A stretch of DNA of 64,000 nt, from the NCBI RefSeq assembly GCF_044763875.1, contig NZ_JBIWGZ010000003.1:62001-126000 (forward strand), in the 5' to 3' direction. Below the pieces are notes generated by a model that saw nothing but the letters and a program-made list of their open reading frames with translations, ran no database searches and was not told the origin of the DNA. Positions 25,093-33,981 of this stretch are shown here, piece after piece. Every line of letters starts with the position of its first letter. Position 1 is the first letter of the stretch. The position numbers were made by a program, and so were the translations under genes. The DNA is from Rummeliibacillus sp044763875. Its GTDB lineage: Bacteria; Bacillota; Bacilli; Bacillales_A; Planococcaceae.

Positions 25093-26217
25093 TTATTTAA
25101 CTTTTGCTGCACACTTAACAATTTCCACTAATAGATCGGCTAGTTTTTCTAATTCTTCAACCGGAATACGTTCTTCTGTTGTATGAATTTTTTCGTAACC
25201 TATTGCTAAGTTTACAGTTGGAATACCGTATCCTGCGATTACGTTGGCATCACTACCGCCACCAGATTGCATAAGTTTTGGTTCGCGACCGATATTTTTA
25301 GCTGCTTCTTGAGCCACTTTAACGACTAAGTCTTCAGGACCAAATTTGAAACCTGGATACATACGTTTTACTTCAACTTCTGCTGAACCACCTAATTCTT
25401 TTGCAGCTGATTCGAAAGCTTCCTTCATGTGATTTTCTTGTTCCGCAAGTTTTGCTTCGTTTAATGAACGGCATTCAGCTAATACAGACGCTTCATCACA
25501 TACAATATTTGTAGCTTTACCACCTTCGAAGCGACCGATATTTGCAGTAGTTTCAGAGTCAATACGTCCTAATTTCATTCGTGCAACAGCTTTTGCAGCG
25601 ATTGTGATTGCAGATATGCCTTTTTCAGGTTCAACACCAGCATGAGCTGTTTTGCCTTTCAATGTAGCAAATAATTTTGTTTGGTAAGGTGCTGCAGTGA
25701 CGATTTCTCCAACTTTACCATCAGAGTCAACGGCAAAGCCATATTTTGCATAAACTTTTTTGTGATCTAATTCTTTAGCACCTTCAAGGCCAGATTCTTC
25801 TCCAGCAGTTATGACATATTGAATGTCACCGTGTTCGATATTCTCTTCTTTTAGACGTTTTGCTAATTCCAACAAACCAGCAATTCCTGCTTTATCATCT
25901 GCGCCAAGAATTGTTGTGCCATCTGAGTAGATATAGCCATCTTCTTTGATGATTGGTTTAATCCCTACACCAGGAACGACAGTATCCATATGTGATGTAA
26001 AGTAAATTGGTTGCACATCAGATAATGTTCCTTTTAAAGTTGCAATTAGGTTACCTGATGCATGCCCATTACGGCTAGCTGCATCATCTTCGAATACTTC
26101 AAAGCCTAGAGCTTCTAATTTATTTACTAAAACTGGTGAGATTTTTTCTTCATGGTATGTTTCTGAATCGATTTGTACTAATTCTAAAAATTCTTCAACA
26201 ATACGACTTGTCATCAT
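25093..26217 (-). CDS. yqjE: M20 family peptidase, peptidase T-like (YqjE)
   Basis: 374 residues. Di-zinc site residues: TSHMDTV (His76, Asp78), GADDKAGIA (Asp107) and AGEESGLEG (Glu140, Glu141). A dimerisation/lid domain spans about 180-295. Matches the PepT-like YqjE group, cytoplasmic aminopeptidases or deacylases. AAAAGGAGTCTTGG precedes the ATG. Probably transcribed with cheW. Confidence 0.88.
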   Translation of the reverse strand: MMTSRIVEEFLELVQIDSETYHEEKISPVLVNKLEALGFEVFEDDAASRNGHASGNLIATLKGTLSDVQPIYFTSHMDTVVPGVGIKPIIKEDGYIYSDGTTILGADDKAGIAGLLELAKRLKEENIEHGDIQYVITAGEESGLEGAKELDHKKVYAKYGFAVDSDGKVGEIVTAAPYQTKLFATLKGKTAHAGVEPEKGISAITIAAKAVARMKLGRIDSETTANIGRFEGGKATNIVCDEASVLAECRSLNEAKLAEQENHMKEAFESAAKELGGSAEVEVKRMYPGFKFGPEDLVVKVAQEAAKNIGREPKLMQSGGGSDANVIAGYGIPTVNLAIGYEKIHTTEERIPVEELEKLADLLVEIVKCAAKVK

Positions 26218-26320
26218 CCAAGACTCCTTTTATATGTGGTAACTTTACCACCTTATTCCTAGTCAATTTTATCATAAAATCTGAGAAATAACTTATCGGA
26301 TGTCCCAATTTATTTCCTTA

Positions 26321-26885
26321 TGAATCAATTTCATAAATCCAATTTGGTTATTAAATACGAACATTTCAACACATTAGCTATTCACTATTCAGATTTGGAT
26401 GTTCCGCTACAGACGGCGCTTTCCACGGGCTTTGCTTCAATCTCCTCGTTACTTCGTTTGAGGTATAAGGGAAAATACGGTAATTAAAATATTTATAGTA
26501 TACATCTGCTATTGAATGAAGTGGAATTAGCTCCGCTTTCCGTGGGCGAACTGACGAGCCTCCTCGCTGTGCTCCGGGGTCTCGTCTAGCTCGTTTTCCC
26601 ACAGGAGTCTCCGCTAATTCCACTTCAACAAAGATAGCCATACCGGATTTTTATCATAAATTTGCATCTATTTTTACATTTTCAATGCCCTCCTCGTTCC
26701 TGCGGGGCTTTCAGCTCAAGCTTTTCCCGTAGGACATTGAATTAGCTTCCTTGAATTAGCACCGCACGAAGAAAATGCAAATGCATTTTCGAGGACTCAC
26801 CGTCTTTCGCTCCACAATGAACAAAATTGGGTATCTATAAATATTCGTATATCTCATATGAATATTGCATTATGAAATTGATTCT
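26321..26885. repeat. Type A element, copy 2, interrupted by a type B element
   Basis: The outer TGAATCAATTTCAT (26321-26334) and its complement (26872-26884) mark the ends. The element is about 565 bp instead of 330: a type B element occupies 26460-26690, and another insert of about 60 bp (from 26752) splits GTAGGA from CTCACCGTC. The sequence CTCCTCGTT occurs on both sides of the B insert. Confidence 0.8.
26460..26690. repeat. Type B element, copy 3 (nested)
   Basis: The inner inverted pair GAAGTGGAATTAGC/GCTAATTCCACTTC and the core are as in copy 2. The outer ends are diverged (GAGGTATAAGGGAAAATAC left, TACATTTTCAATGCCCTC right). It sits inside type A copy 2. Confidence 0.75.
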
Positions 26886-27118
26886 TATAAATAAGTTTTT
26901 AGAAACTATTCAAACTATATTAGAATGTGGCTCTACACGTAATTTGGTGTGCTACCCACGAATTGTTGAATTGTATCACGATTCGTGCAATTAATCTTAG
27001 AAAGCAATGCAATGATGCGGCTTTGAAAAAAATCGCTGCAACAATTCGATAAAATCAAAATATAAATGTTAACACTAACAGTTATCAAATAAACTAATTA
27101 CCACTTATTGGAAAGAAG
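26886..27118. other. Intergenic region without visible gene
   Basis: AT-rich DNA between the composite repeat and the mmdA terminator. CACGAAT and ATTCGTG (about 26958 and 26981) form a weak stem. Nothing else is recognised. Confidence 0.4.
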
Positions 27119-27159
27119 AAAAGGCTATCCCATACCGTTAATCGGTAGAGATAGCCTTT
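27119..27159 (-). terminator. Terminator of mce-mmdA
   Basis: AAAGGCTATC pairs with GATAGCCTTT, and an inner TACCG/CGGTA extends the stem. About 80 bp after the mmdA stop. Confidence 0.8.
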
Positions 27160-27238
27160 GTCAGTTTTTAAATAGTATTATGAATATTAAGATAGTAGAT
27201 TATAGACTTTATTGACTATGAAATTGGCATTTCCTTTT

Positions 27239-28795
27239 TTACAATGGAATATTACCATGTTTTTTGTATGGTCTTGATTCTTTCTTCGTGCGAAGCATTT
27301 CTAGTGATTGCATTAGTTTAATACGAGTTTCACGAGGATCGATTACATCGTCTACTAAGCCGTGAGATGCTGCAACATATGGGTTTGCGAATTTTTCTTT
27401 GTATTCTTCAATTTTTTGCTCACGAGTAGCTTCTGGATCTTCAGATTTTGCGATTTCGCCTGCGTGGATGATATTCGCTGCACCTGATGCACCCATAACT
27501 GCAATTTCAGCATTTGGCCATGCATAAACCATGTCTGCACCTATTGATTTTGAGTTAAGTGCAACATATGCACCACCGTATGCTTTACGAAGAATAACTG
27601 TGATTTTCGGAACAGTTGCTTCTGAATAAGCAAATAGAATTTTTGCTCCGTGACGAATGATTCCACCATGTTCTTGTTTAACACCTGGGAAGAAACCAGA
27701 AACGTCTTCAAATGTAATGATTGGTACATTGAACGAGTCACAAGTACGGACAAAGCGTGCTAGTTTATCAGATGAATTGATATCTAGGCCACCTGCAAGT
27801 ACTTTTGGTTGGTTACATACAAGACCAACTGATTCACCATCGATACGAGCGAAACCAACGACAATGTTTTTCGCAAATTCTTTTTGAACTTCCATAAATG
27901 AATCAGCATCTACAATGTGTTCAATCACTTTACGAACGTCGTAAGCTTTTGTTTGATCAACTGGAACAAGATCAAGTAGTTCTGAACGATAATTGTCATC
28001 TTCAGAATCTTTTTCTACTTCAACAATTGGTGCTTTTTCTGTGTTGTTTTGTGGTAAGTAGCTAAGTAATTGTTTGATTTGTTCAATTGCAGTTTCTTCA
28101 TCTTCTGCACGGAAGTGTGCATTACCGCTTACAGAGTTATGAACTTTCGCACCACCTAAACCTTCAGATGAAATTTGTTCACCTGTTACTGTTTCGATAA
28201 CTTTTGGTCCAGTGATAAACATTTGAGATGTCTTATCAACCATTAAGATGAAATCAGTGATTGCTGGTGAATATACAGCACCCCCTGCACAAGGCCCCAT
28301 AATCACTGAGATTTGTGGAATTACACCAGAATAAATGGAGTTTCTATAGAAAATGTGACCATATCCATCTAGTGATAATACACCTTCTTGGATACGCGCA
28401 CCGCCTGAATCGTTAATACCGATGAATGGTGCACCGTTTTTCGCAGCTAAATCCATAACATTCGCAATTTTCTTTGCATGCATTTCTCCAAGAGCACCAC
28501 CGAAAACTGTGAAATCTTGTGAGAATAGGTAAACTGGGCGACCATTAACTTTACCGTAACCCGTTACAACACCATCACCAGGGCCTTCTTTTTTCGCCAT
28601 ACCAAAGTCTACTGTGCGATGTTTAACGAAAGGATTAATCTCTACGAATGTTCCTTCATCAAGTAATAATTCGATACGTTCGCGAGCAGTCAATTTACCT
28701 TTTTCATGCTGTTTGTCGATTCGTGCTTCACCGCCACCAAGTTCGATTTCACGTTTTCTATCATATAATTCATTGATTTTATCGTACATATCCAT
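27239..28795 (-). CDS. mmdA: Propionyl-CoA carboxylase beta/methylmalonyl-CoA decarboxylase alpha-type carboxyltransferase
   Basis: 518 residues, normal length. Carboxyltransferase features: KLTARERIELLLDEGTF at the N-terminus, SQDFTVFGGALGEMHA, NDSGGARIQEGV (oxyanion hole Gly-Gly), and the C-terminal half with ITVILRKAYGGAYVAL. It transfers carboxyl between carboxybiotin and propionyl-CoA. Corresponds to YqjD of B. subtilis. The gene follows mce by 7 bp. The biotin carboxylase and biotin carrier are not in the window. Confidence 0.9.
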   Translation of the reverse strand: MDMYDKINELYDRKREIELGGGEARIDKQHEKGKLTARERIELLLDEGTFVEINPFVKHRTVDFGMAKKEGPGDGVVTGYGKVNGRPVYLFSQDFTVFGGALGEMHAKKIANVMDLAAKNGAPFIGINDSGGARIQEGVLSLDGYGHIFYRNSIYSGVIPQISVIMGPCAGGAVYSPAITDFILMVDKTSQMFITGPKVIETVTGEQISSEGLGGAKVHNSVSGNAHFRAEDEETAIEQIKQLLSYLPQNNTEKAPIVEVEKDSEDDNYRSELLDLVPVDQTKAYDVRKVIEHIVDADSFMEVQKEFAKNIVVGFARIDGESVGLVCNQPKVLAGGLDINSSDKLARFVRTCDSFNVPIITFEDVSGFFPGVKQEHGGIIRHGAKILFAYSEATVPKITVILRKAYGGAYVALNSKSIGADMVYAWPNAEIAVMGASGAANIIHAGEIAKSEDPEATREQKIEEYKEKFANPYVAASHGLVDDVIDPRETRIKLMQSLEMLRTKKESRPYKKHGNIPL

Positions 28796-28802
28796 ATGCT
28801 AA

Positions 28803-29213
28803 TTACTCCTTTACTTGACTTCTGTCTACTAATTCGTAAAGCACACCATAAGATGATTTAGGGTGTATGAAAACCACTTTAGCTCCACCTGCGCCAATTT
28901 TCGGTTGCTCAGATAATAGACGAGCACCTTCTGCTTGCATTTTCACCATTTCTTGTTCTATACCAGTAACAGCTAACGCGATATGATGAATCCCCTCACC
29001 GCGTTTTTCCAAATATTTATAGATAGCGCTTTCTTTTGTGAGTGGTTCTAAGAGTTCAATGTGTGTATTTCCTGCATCGATAAACGCAACACGGACTTGC
29101 TCAGACTCTACTTCTTCAACATTGATAAGTTTCATTCCTAATACATTTGTATAATATGTAACGCGCTCATCTAAATCATTGACCGCAATACCGATATGAT
29201 CAACATTCTCCAT
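28803..29213 (-). CDS. mce: Methylmalonyl-CoA epimerase
   Basis: 136 residues from the ATG at 29213 (MENVDHIGIAVNDL), preceded by GGAGTTGGGGGATGC. Two beta-alpha-beta-beta-beta modules of the VOC superfamily, with metal-binding His in VDHIGIAV and IHHIALAV and Glu in THIELLEP and YGVLYELV. It interconverts the R and S forms of methylmalonyl-CoA, linking MmdA to MutAB located about 25 kb away. Corresponds to YqjC. Confidence 0.92.
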   Translation of the reverse strand: MENVDHIGIAVNDLDERVTYYTNVLGMKLINVEEVESEQVRVAFIDAGNTHIELLEPLTKESAIYKYLEKRGEGIHHIALAVTGIEQEMVKMQAEGARLLSEQPKIGAGGAKVVFIHPKSSYGVLYELVDRSQVKE

Positions 29214-29340
29214 GCATCCCCCAACTCCTTCTTTGTTGTATAACACAATTGTACATAAATTTTTCTGAAAACTCTAGTACTTGTTAAATAAATAATATCT
29301 GATAAAATTATTTTTAAGGAAAAAAAGGAGAGAACGAGAA

Positions 29341-29436
29341 ATGAGTAATAAGAAGATACAGAAAATTGTCGTAATATTAATGGCCCTCATTATGGTAATG
29401 TCTATGTTAACATTCGGACTTTCAATGCTTAAATAA
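29341..29436 (+). CDS. Prli42-like stressosome-associated membrane peptide
   Basis: A 31-codon gene: MSNKKIQKIVVILMALIMVM then SMLTFGLSMLK. AAGGAGAGAACGAGAA precedes the ATG, and a perfect terminator follows 3 bp after the stop. The size, the basic MSNKK head and the single helix match Prli42, the membrane miniprotein that tethers the stressosome in Listeria and is conserved in Bacillales. It is easily missed because of its length. Confidence 0.8.
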   Translation: MSNKKIQKIVVILMALIMVMSMLTFGLSMLK

Positions 29437-29439
29437 CAA

Positions 29440-29477
29440 AACAGCAGATCTATTATGTCACTAATAGGTCTGCTGTT
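29440..29477 (+). terminator. Terminator of the Prli42-like gene
   Basis: AACAGCAGATCTATTA pairs with TAATAGGTCTGCTGTT around a 6-base loop. Confidence 0.8.
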
Positions 29478-29800
29478 ACACTTATTGTTTTCTGATAAAT
29501 CTTTTATTATAAGCTTTATAAGTCTAGTAATTACTTTTTGTATAAATAATACATCTTTCTTTATCTATTATTGATGGGAAAGGTGTTTTTTTAATTCTTG
29601 GCTCTGTTATATGAAATTGTTGATTTTTTTAATGCATCTTACTTGAGCGGAATGCATCCACGATGAAAGCGAAACTGATGAAATATCAACAGTTTTGTTA
29701 AACAAAACATAATTCTTTAACTTCGCTCTTTTTTGTATATCTAACTACATAATAGGTCATAATTACCTAAAAAAGTTGTGAATACTTATGGGAGAGTTGC
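29478..29800. other. Intergenic region with degenerate inverted repeat
   Basis: No gene is seen. GAAATTGTTGAT (about 29609) and ATATCAACAGTTTTG (about 29682) flank a segment containing GAGCGGAATGCATCCACG, which may be a worn mobile-element or repeat fragment. Confidence 0.3.
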
Positions 29801-29803
29801 ATT

Positions 29804-30091
29804 TTGAAAATTTTATTAGTTATTTTTAGCATTGTGATTCCTATTCTTATGTTCTATCTCCAAATTAAAATGAAAAGTTTCCGAATCATCTTTAATGTGA
29901 TAGCTGTTATAACAACAGTTATTTTTGGTGGTATTGCTTCTACTTCTATTTATCAAATCATTATTGATCATGCTGTATTTATGACTACTATTCACGGTAT
30001 TTTTCTTAATCCATTTTTCTTGATTTCTGGTTCGTATCTTGGTGTGTTTATTCTTTACAGATTAATAATTCTTACTATAGAGGAAAGTTAG
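29804..30091 (+). CDS. Small membrane protein, hypothetical
   Basis: 95 residues with three hydrophobic helices (about 2-20, 29-50, 63-90). TTG start at 29804 with GGGAGAG seven bases upstream. No family is recognised. Confidence 0.6.
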   Translation: MKILLVIFSIVIPILMFYLQIKMKSFRIIFNVIAVITTVIFGGIASTSIYQIIIDHAVFMTTIHGIFLNPFFLISGSYLGVFILYRLIILTIEES

Positions 30092-30141
30092 CGTTGTCTT
30101 TGAAACATTCTAGATGTTCATTATCTGAAAGAATCCATTTA

Positions 30142-30318
30142 TCATTTTCTTTCTTGTTTGTGAAGTTTAACAGAATAAAATAACCAAACTATCCAAACAA
30201 TTATATATATACACATTGCCACTAGTGCTGGTATCAACACAAGCCACCATGACCATGAAATAACTCCTACTAATTTTAATACGATTAAAATTATGGTTAA
30301 AGATTCAGCAAACCCCAA
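30142..30318 (-). CDS. Small transmembrane Fragile-X-F-like protein
   Basis: 58 residues: MGFAESLTIILIVLKLVGVI, then SWSWWLVLIPALVAM and a second helix ending VKLHKQERK. TTG start at 30318 with GAAAGGAG seven bases upstream. The WSWWLVLxP motif between two helices is that of the small proteins annotated as transmembrane Fragile-X-F protein, often found in phages and Bacillales. The function is unknown. Confidence 0.7.
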   Translation of the reverse strand: MGFAESLTIILIVLKLVGVISWSWWLVLIPALVAMCIYIIVWIVWLFYSVKLHKQERK

Positions 30319-30456
30319 TATTATTCTCCTTTCGATCCAAGAATCACTAGATTAACTACTGCATTTTCTATTAGTTTTCTTTGTCAGCTTTTCCAATCTT
30401 CTTATTTTCTATGTACTTTACATACTTTTTCTTAAATATCAGTTGTTTCGCAAAAT

Positions 30457-30480
30457 AAAAGCACCTCATTAGAGATGCTT
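30457..30480 (-). terminator. Terminator of 30491-30820
   Basis: On the minus strand AAGCATCTC pairs with GAGGTGCTT, followed by TTATTTT. Confidence 0.7.
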
Positions 30481-30490
30481 AAATGATGCA

Positions 30491-30820
30491 TTATTTTGTT
30501 AATCTTAATTCGTCCACTGTTTCTTTTACTACCCTTAAAATTTCTGTATAGAACCCCTTTTGATTTTCACAATTACGAACATTTTCATTGAGGTGAGCAA
30601 TTTCTTGATCGATTTCGTTAATCATATCCGTAATTATGAGTTGTGTCATTCCGCTACTAGTTTTCGCGTAAGCATTAATTAATAGTTGCCTTCTTTGTGC
30701 TAAATTCCTCTGCTTATCAAAAGATTGAACGGATTCCTCAGCAAATTGCTGGATGCTAGATTCAATCTCTTCAATTAATAAAGTTGCTGTGTCTTTTGTT
30801 ATTCCATTAACGTCTACCAT
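30491..30820 (-). CDS. Hypothetical coiled-coil protein
   Basis: 109 residues from the ATG at 30820 (MVDVNGITKDT), which has GGAGGGGTGTTC before it. Mostly helical with heptad-like hydrophobic spacing (about 15-60 and 70-105). No signal peptide or known domain. Stands alone. Confidence 0.65.
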   Translation of the reverse strand: MVDVNGITKDTATLLIEEIESSIQQFAEESVQSFDKQRNLAQRRQLLINAYAKTSSGMTQLIITDMINEIDQEIAHLNENVRNCENQKGFYTEILRVVKETVDELRLTK

Positions 30821-31020
30821 GAACACCCCTCCTATCATAAAAAATATCTAGTATTAGATTATTTATTTGATAGACAATTTATTCGCGAAACGCTTAATAA
30901 ATATTTTCTGACATGATATCTATTAATCTTTAAGTGTATTAGTACAGGCAATTTACTTGGATTTAAAAAAAATTTGTCGTATAGTATAGTCTCAACATGA
31001 TATTTCAAGGAGAGAGAACA

Positions 31021-31647
31021 TTGACAATGACACAAAGTACATTAAATAAAGTAATGCACGAACGTAAATCTGTACGCAAATACGATCCACAATTTAAAAT
31101 CCCTCAATCACAATTAGAGGAATTATTATTAGAAGCAACATCTGCTCCATCATCAAGCAATTTACAACCTTGGCGTTTTCTTGTAATTCAAGATGAAGCC
31201 ATCAAAAAAGAATTGCTCCCAATTGCATTTAATCAAGAACAAGTAGAAACTTCTTCAGCGATCATTGCTGTTTTAGGTGATATCGAAATGTATAAAAATG
31301 TCGAAGAAGTTTATAATCAAAACTTTGAACTTGGCTATATGGATGAAGCCACAAAAAATATGATGATTGAAAACTCGTTAAATCTATATTCAAATCTTCC
31401 AGAAGAAGTATTAACAAATATCGCTACTTTTGATGCCGGCTTAATTTCAATGCAATTAATGTTGTTAGCAAAAGACATGGGATACGATACAGTCCCAATG
31501 GGTGGATTCGATAAAAATGCATTTGCTAAACGATTTGAATTACCAGAACATATTAAACCAATTTTACTTATTGCAATTGGTAAAGCAGCAGTACCTGCAC
31601 ACAACTCTTCACGCTTACCATTAGAAAAAATTGCGAAATTTATTTAA
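31021..31647 (+). CDS. Nitroreductase family FMN protein
   Basis: 208 residues from the TTG at 31021 (GGAGAG six bases upstream; an ATG at 31027 is a close alternative). Nitroreductase features: MHERKSVRKYDP, the FMN-binding ATSAPSSSNLQPWRFLVIQ and the C-terminal IGKAAVPAHNSSRLPLEKI. NAD(P)H-dependent flavin reductase; the natural substrate is unknown. A terminator follows. Confidence 0.88.
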   Translation: MTMTQSTLNKVMHERKSVRKYDPQFKIPQSQLEELLLEATSAPSSSNLQPWRFLVIQDEAIKKELLPIAFNQEQVETSSAIIAVLGDIEMYKNVEEVYNQNFELGYMDEATKNMMIENSLNLYSNLPEEVLTNIATFDAGLISMQLMLLAKDMGYDTVPMGGFDKNAFAKRFELPEHIKPILLIAIGKAAVPAHNSSRLPLEKIAKFI

Positions 31648-31716
31648 ACATTTCATTTAGCATAGAGCTATTTATAAATGAAGAGTGTCAATTATTTTCT
31701 TTATAGTTGACTAAAC

Positions 31717-31762
31717 AAAAGGCGGTCATAAAAGAGGTATAAATACTCTTTTTGACCGCCAA
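31717..31762. terminator. Terminator between convergent genes
   Basis: GGCGGTCA pairs with TGACCGCC and an inner AAAGAG/CTCTTT extends the stem. It lies between the nitroreductase and the small minus-strand gene. Confidence 0.75.
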
Positions 31763-31770
31763 TTCTTTAC

Positions 31771-31944
31771 CTATTCTAAATTTTGTCGAGCTACTTCATT
31801 TGCTTTCTTTTTATTTTTCTTAAATAATTTCTGAATTATATTAATTTTTGAGCCAGCACTGTTTTTTCCCTGTTTTGTAATATCCATCCCCATTTCCTCA
31901 TGTCCAAACCTACCATGAGATTTCGGTGAATTTTTATTTGACAT
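31771..31944 (-). CDS. Small basic protein of unknown function
   Basis: 57 residues starting MSNKNSPKSHGRFGHEEMGM, with a Lys-rich middle (FKKNKKKANEV). The ATG at 31944 is preceded by GAAGGAGGGAAGAAA, an excellent site. No family is recognised. It lies 86 bp after ligD on the same strand. Confidence 0.7.
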   Translation of the reverse strand: MSNKNSPKSHGRFGHEEMGMDITKQGKNSAGSKINIIQKLFKKNKKKANEVARQNLE

Positions 31945-32030
31945 TTTCTTCCCTCCTTCTTCATTATTAAATTACGGTATTAGTTTGCTTTTCTTTTTTC
32001 ACTTTATTCGTCATTTAGAATGAACTCACG

Positions 32031-33875
32031 TTATTTATTCTTTTTTAATTCATGTAACTGATTAAGTAAATTTGTAAAGGATTGTCCATTAACAGTTTGA
32101 ACGAGTCTAAATTTTAAAAAAGGATTACCATGTGTCTTTATTCGGTCTTCAACAGCTGGAATCGTAAACAAATCTGGTTTTAAAGAGGCATTCACTTCAT
32201 CCCAACTTAAAGGTGTCGCAACTAATCCCTTCTCATTTCCTCTTGTTGAATACGGAGCAATGATTGTTTTCCCCTCACGATATTGGACGTAATCTAAATA
32301 CAATTTATTGTGACGATTCTTTTTTAATCTCTCTATAGTGAACCATTTTGGATTTTGTTCGATTAAAAAAACGCATACAAATTTAGTAAACAAACCTGTT
32401 TCTTCGTAGGAAAATGATTCCTTTGGTAATGGGATATATATTTGCATCCCTTTTCCACCCGATGTTTTGATAAATGATTTCAACTCAAACTGGTCAAATA
32501 TCACTTTCATTTGCAGTGCCGCTTCAACTGCTAGAGAAAATTCTTCAACTGAAGGTGGGTCTAAATCAAAAACAATTTCTGTCGGCTTATCTGTCTGAAT
32601 CGGTTGAAATGGTATGTGAAATTCGATTGCTAATTGATTTCCAAGCCATAGTAGTGTTTCAACATTGTTGCAAACGATAAAGTGCGTATCTTCTATCTTT
32701 GTCGTAGTAACAAAATCAGGTACATTTTCCGGACTGCTCTTTTGGTAAAAACTTTCGCCAGGTACCCCATGAGGATAACGAATAAGCGTTAATGGCCGGT
32801 TGCGAAGGAAAGGCAACATCAATGGTGCTATGCTTTGTAAATAGTATAGATAATCATTTTTTCGTATATCGATTGAAGGGAATACTAATTTCTCAGGGTG
32901 CGTAATTTGAACAGATTCAGGTATCGGTAGAAGTTGATGTACCATTTGTCGCCAATTACATTCTTCTGGTTCTTTATCTAGCTTAAACGCATGGAATCTA
33001 GGTTCTCTCAACATACCTCCAAGGAAATCGATACAGGCAATCTCAACACAGATAGATGGCTGCAAGCTCCAAAGCTCGCCCTTTAACTTTGTTCCATTCG
33101 ATTCAAACAATATGGTCAGCGTTTTGAATTCTTCTTCTTTAAGACCATGCCGAAAAGAAACCACGTCTATCAGTATATTGTCTCGATAAACTGCCCCATC
33201 AAAATAACCGTTATTTTTATCAAATTTGGTTAAAATAACATTCACATATCTCCAATTTTTAATTTTCAGCCAGCTCGTAGTTCTTGTATCGCTAATCCAG
33301 TTGCTATGCTTTCTTTTTGCTATTAACCCTTCTCCATTATCAGATACCATTTTATTCCACAATTCCATCGAATCATAAAAAACATCAATCATTTGTAATC
33401 GATTTATATCATCATAATTTATGGAAGTTGGGAGATTGGCCGTTTTAAATACTTTTTGTAACCTATCTTTTCGCTCAGTTAATTGTAAGTTTGTTTGGTT
33501 CTTCCCTTTAAGTTGCAACAGATCAAATACAACTAGGTGACATGGGAACTCCTGAGCATGTTTTTCAATCGAATCCTGACTACGCATTCTACCTCGAGTT
33601 TGAACAACAGAAAAATTACTTCTGAAATTATTTGTTAAAAAAACTAATTCGCAATCAAGCTGTAAAGGTAAGAAGACACTTATCTTTTCTTTTATTTCAT
33701 CAAGGTAATCGATAATATCAGGAAAGTTTGGATTAAGAACTTTCCCATTTCTACTTATTAATACGGGTTCTTCTTCCCACTCTAATAAACAGCGAAATCC
33801 ATCATATTTCGTTTCATACAGCCATTCTTCTCCTTGTGGTATTTCCATTGCAGGAGTTAAAAGCATGGGTTTCAT
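32031..33875 (-). CDS. ligD: End-joining DNA ligase/polymerase LigD
   Basis: 614 residues, close to the B. subtilis protein (611). The N-terminal ATP-dependent ligase has ETKYDGFR with the adenylated Lys23 and ends near residue 300. The C-terminal primase-type polymerase domain (about 320-600) includes EIVFDLDPP with metal-binding Asp. The LIG-POL order and absence of a nuclease domain are the Bacillus form. It repairs double-strand breaks with Ku, chiefly in spores. Divergent from ku, 106 bp apart. Confidence 0.95.
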   Translation of the reverse strand: MKPMLLTPAMEIPQGEEWLYETKYDGFRCLLEWEEEPVLISRNGKVLNPNFPDIIDYLDEIKEKISVFLPLQLDCELVFLTNNFRSNFSVVQTRGRMRSQDSIEKHAQEFPCHLVVFDLLQLKGKNQTNLQLTERKDRLQKVFKTANLPTSINYDDINRLQMIDVFYDSMELWNKMVSDNGEGLIAKRKHSNWISDTRTTSWLKIKNWRYVNVILTKFDKNNGYFDGAVYRDNILIDVVSFRHGLKEEEFKTLTILFESNGTKLKGELWSLQPSICVEIACIDFLGGMLREPRFHAFKLDKEPEECNWRQMVHQLLPIPESVQITHPEKLVFPSIDIRKNDYLYYLQSIAPLMLPFLRNRPLTLIRYPHGVPGESFYQKSSPENVPDFVTTTKIEDTHFIVCNNVETLLWLGNQLAIEFHIPFQPIQTDKPTEIVFDLDPPSVEEFSLAVEAALQMKVIFDQFELKSFIKTSGGKGMQIYIPLPKESFSYEETGLFTKFVCVFLIEQNPKWFTIERLKKNRHNKLYLDYVQYREGKTIIAPYSTRGNEKGLVATPLSWDEVNASLKPDLFTIPAVEDRIKTHGNPFLKFRLVQTVNGQSFTNLLNQLHELKKNK

Positions 33876-33981
33876 ACAATCCTACTTTCTCATTTTTGTT
33901 TATCTTTTGATTTATGTTTGTTACTAATACATAAAAACAGACAAAGTTTGAATAATAAAAAGAAAAAGAAGGTGATCGTTC

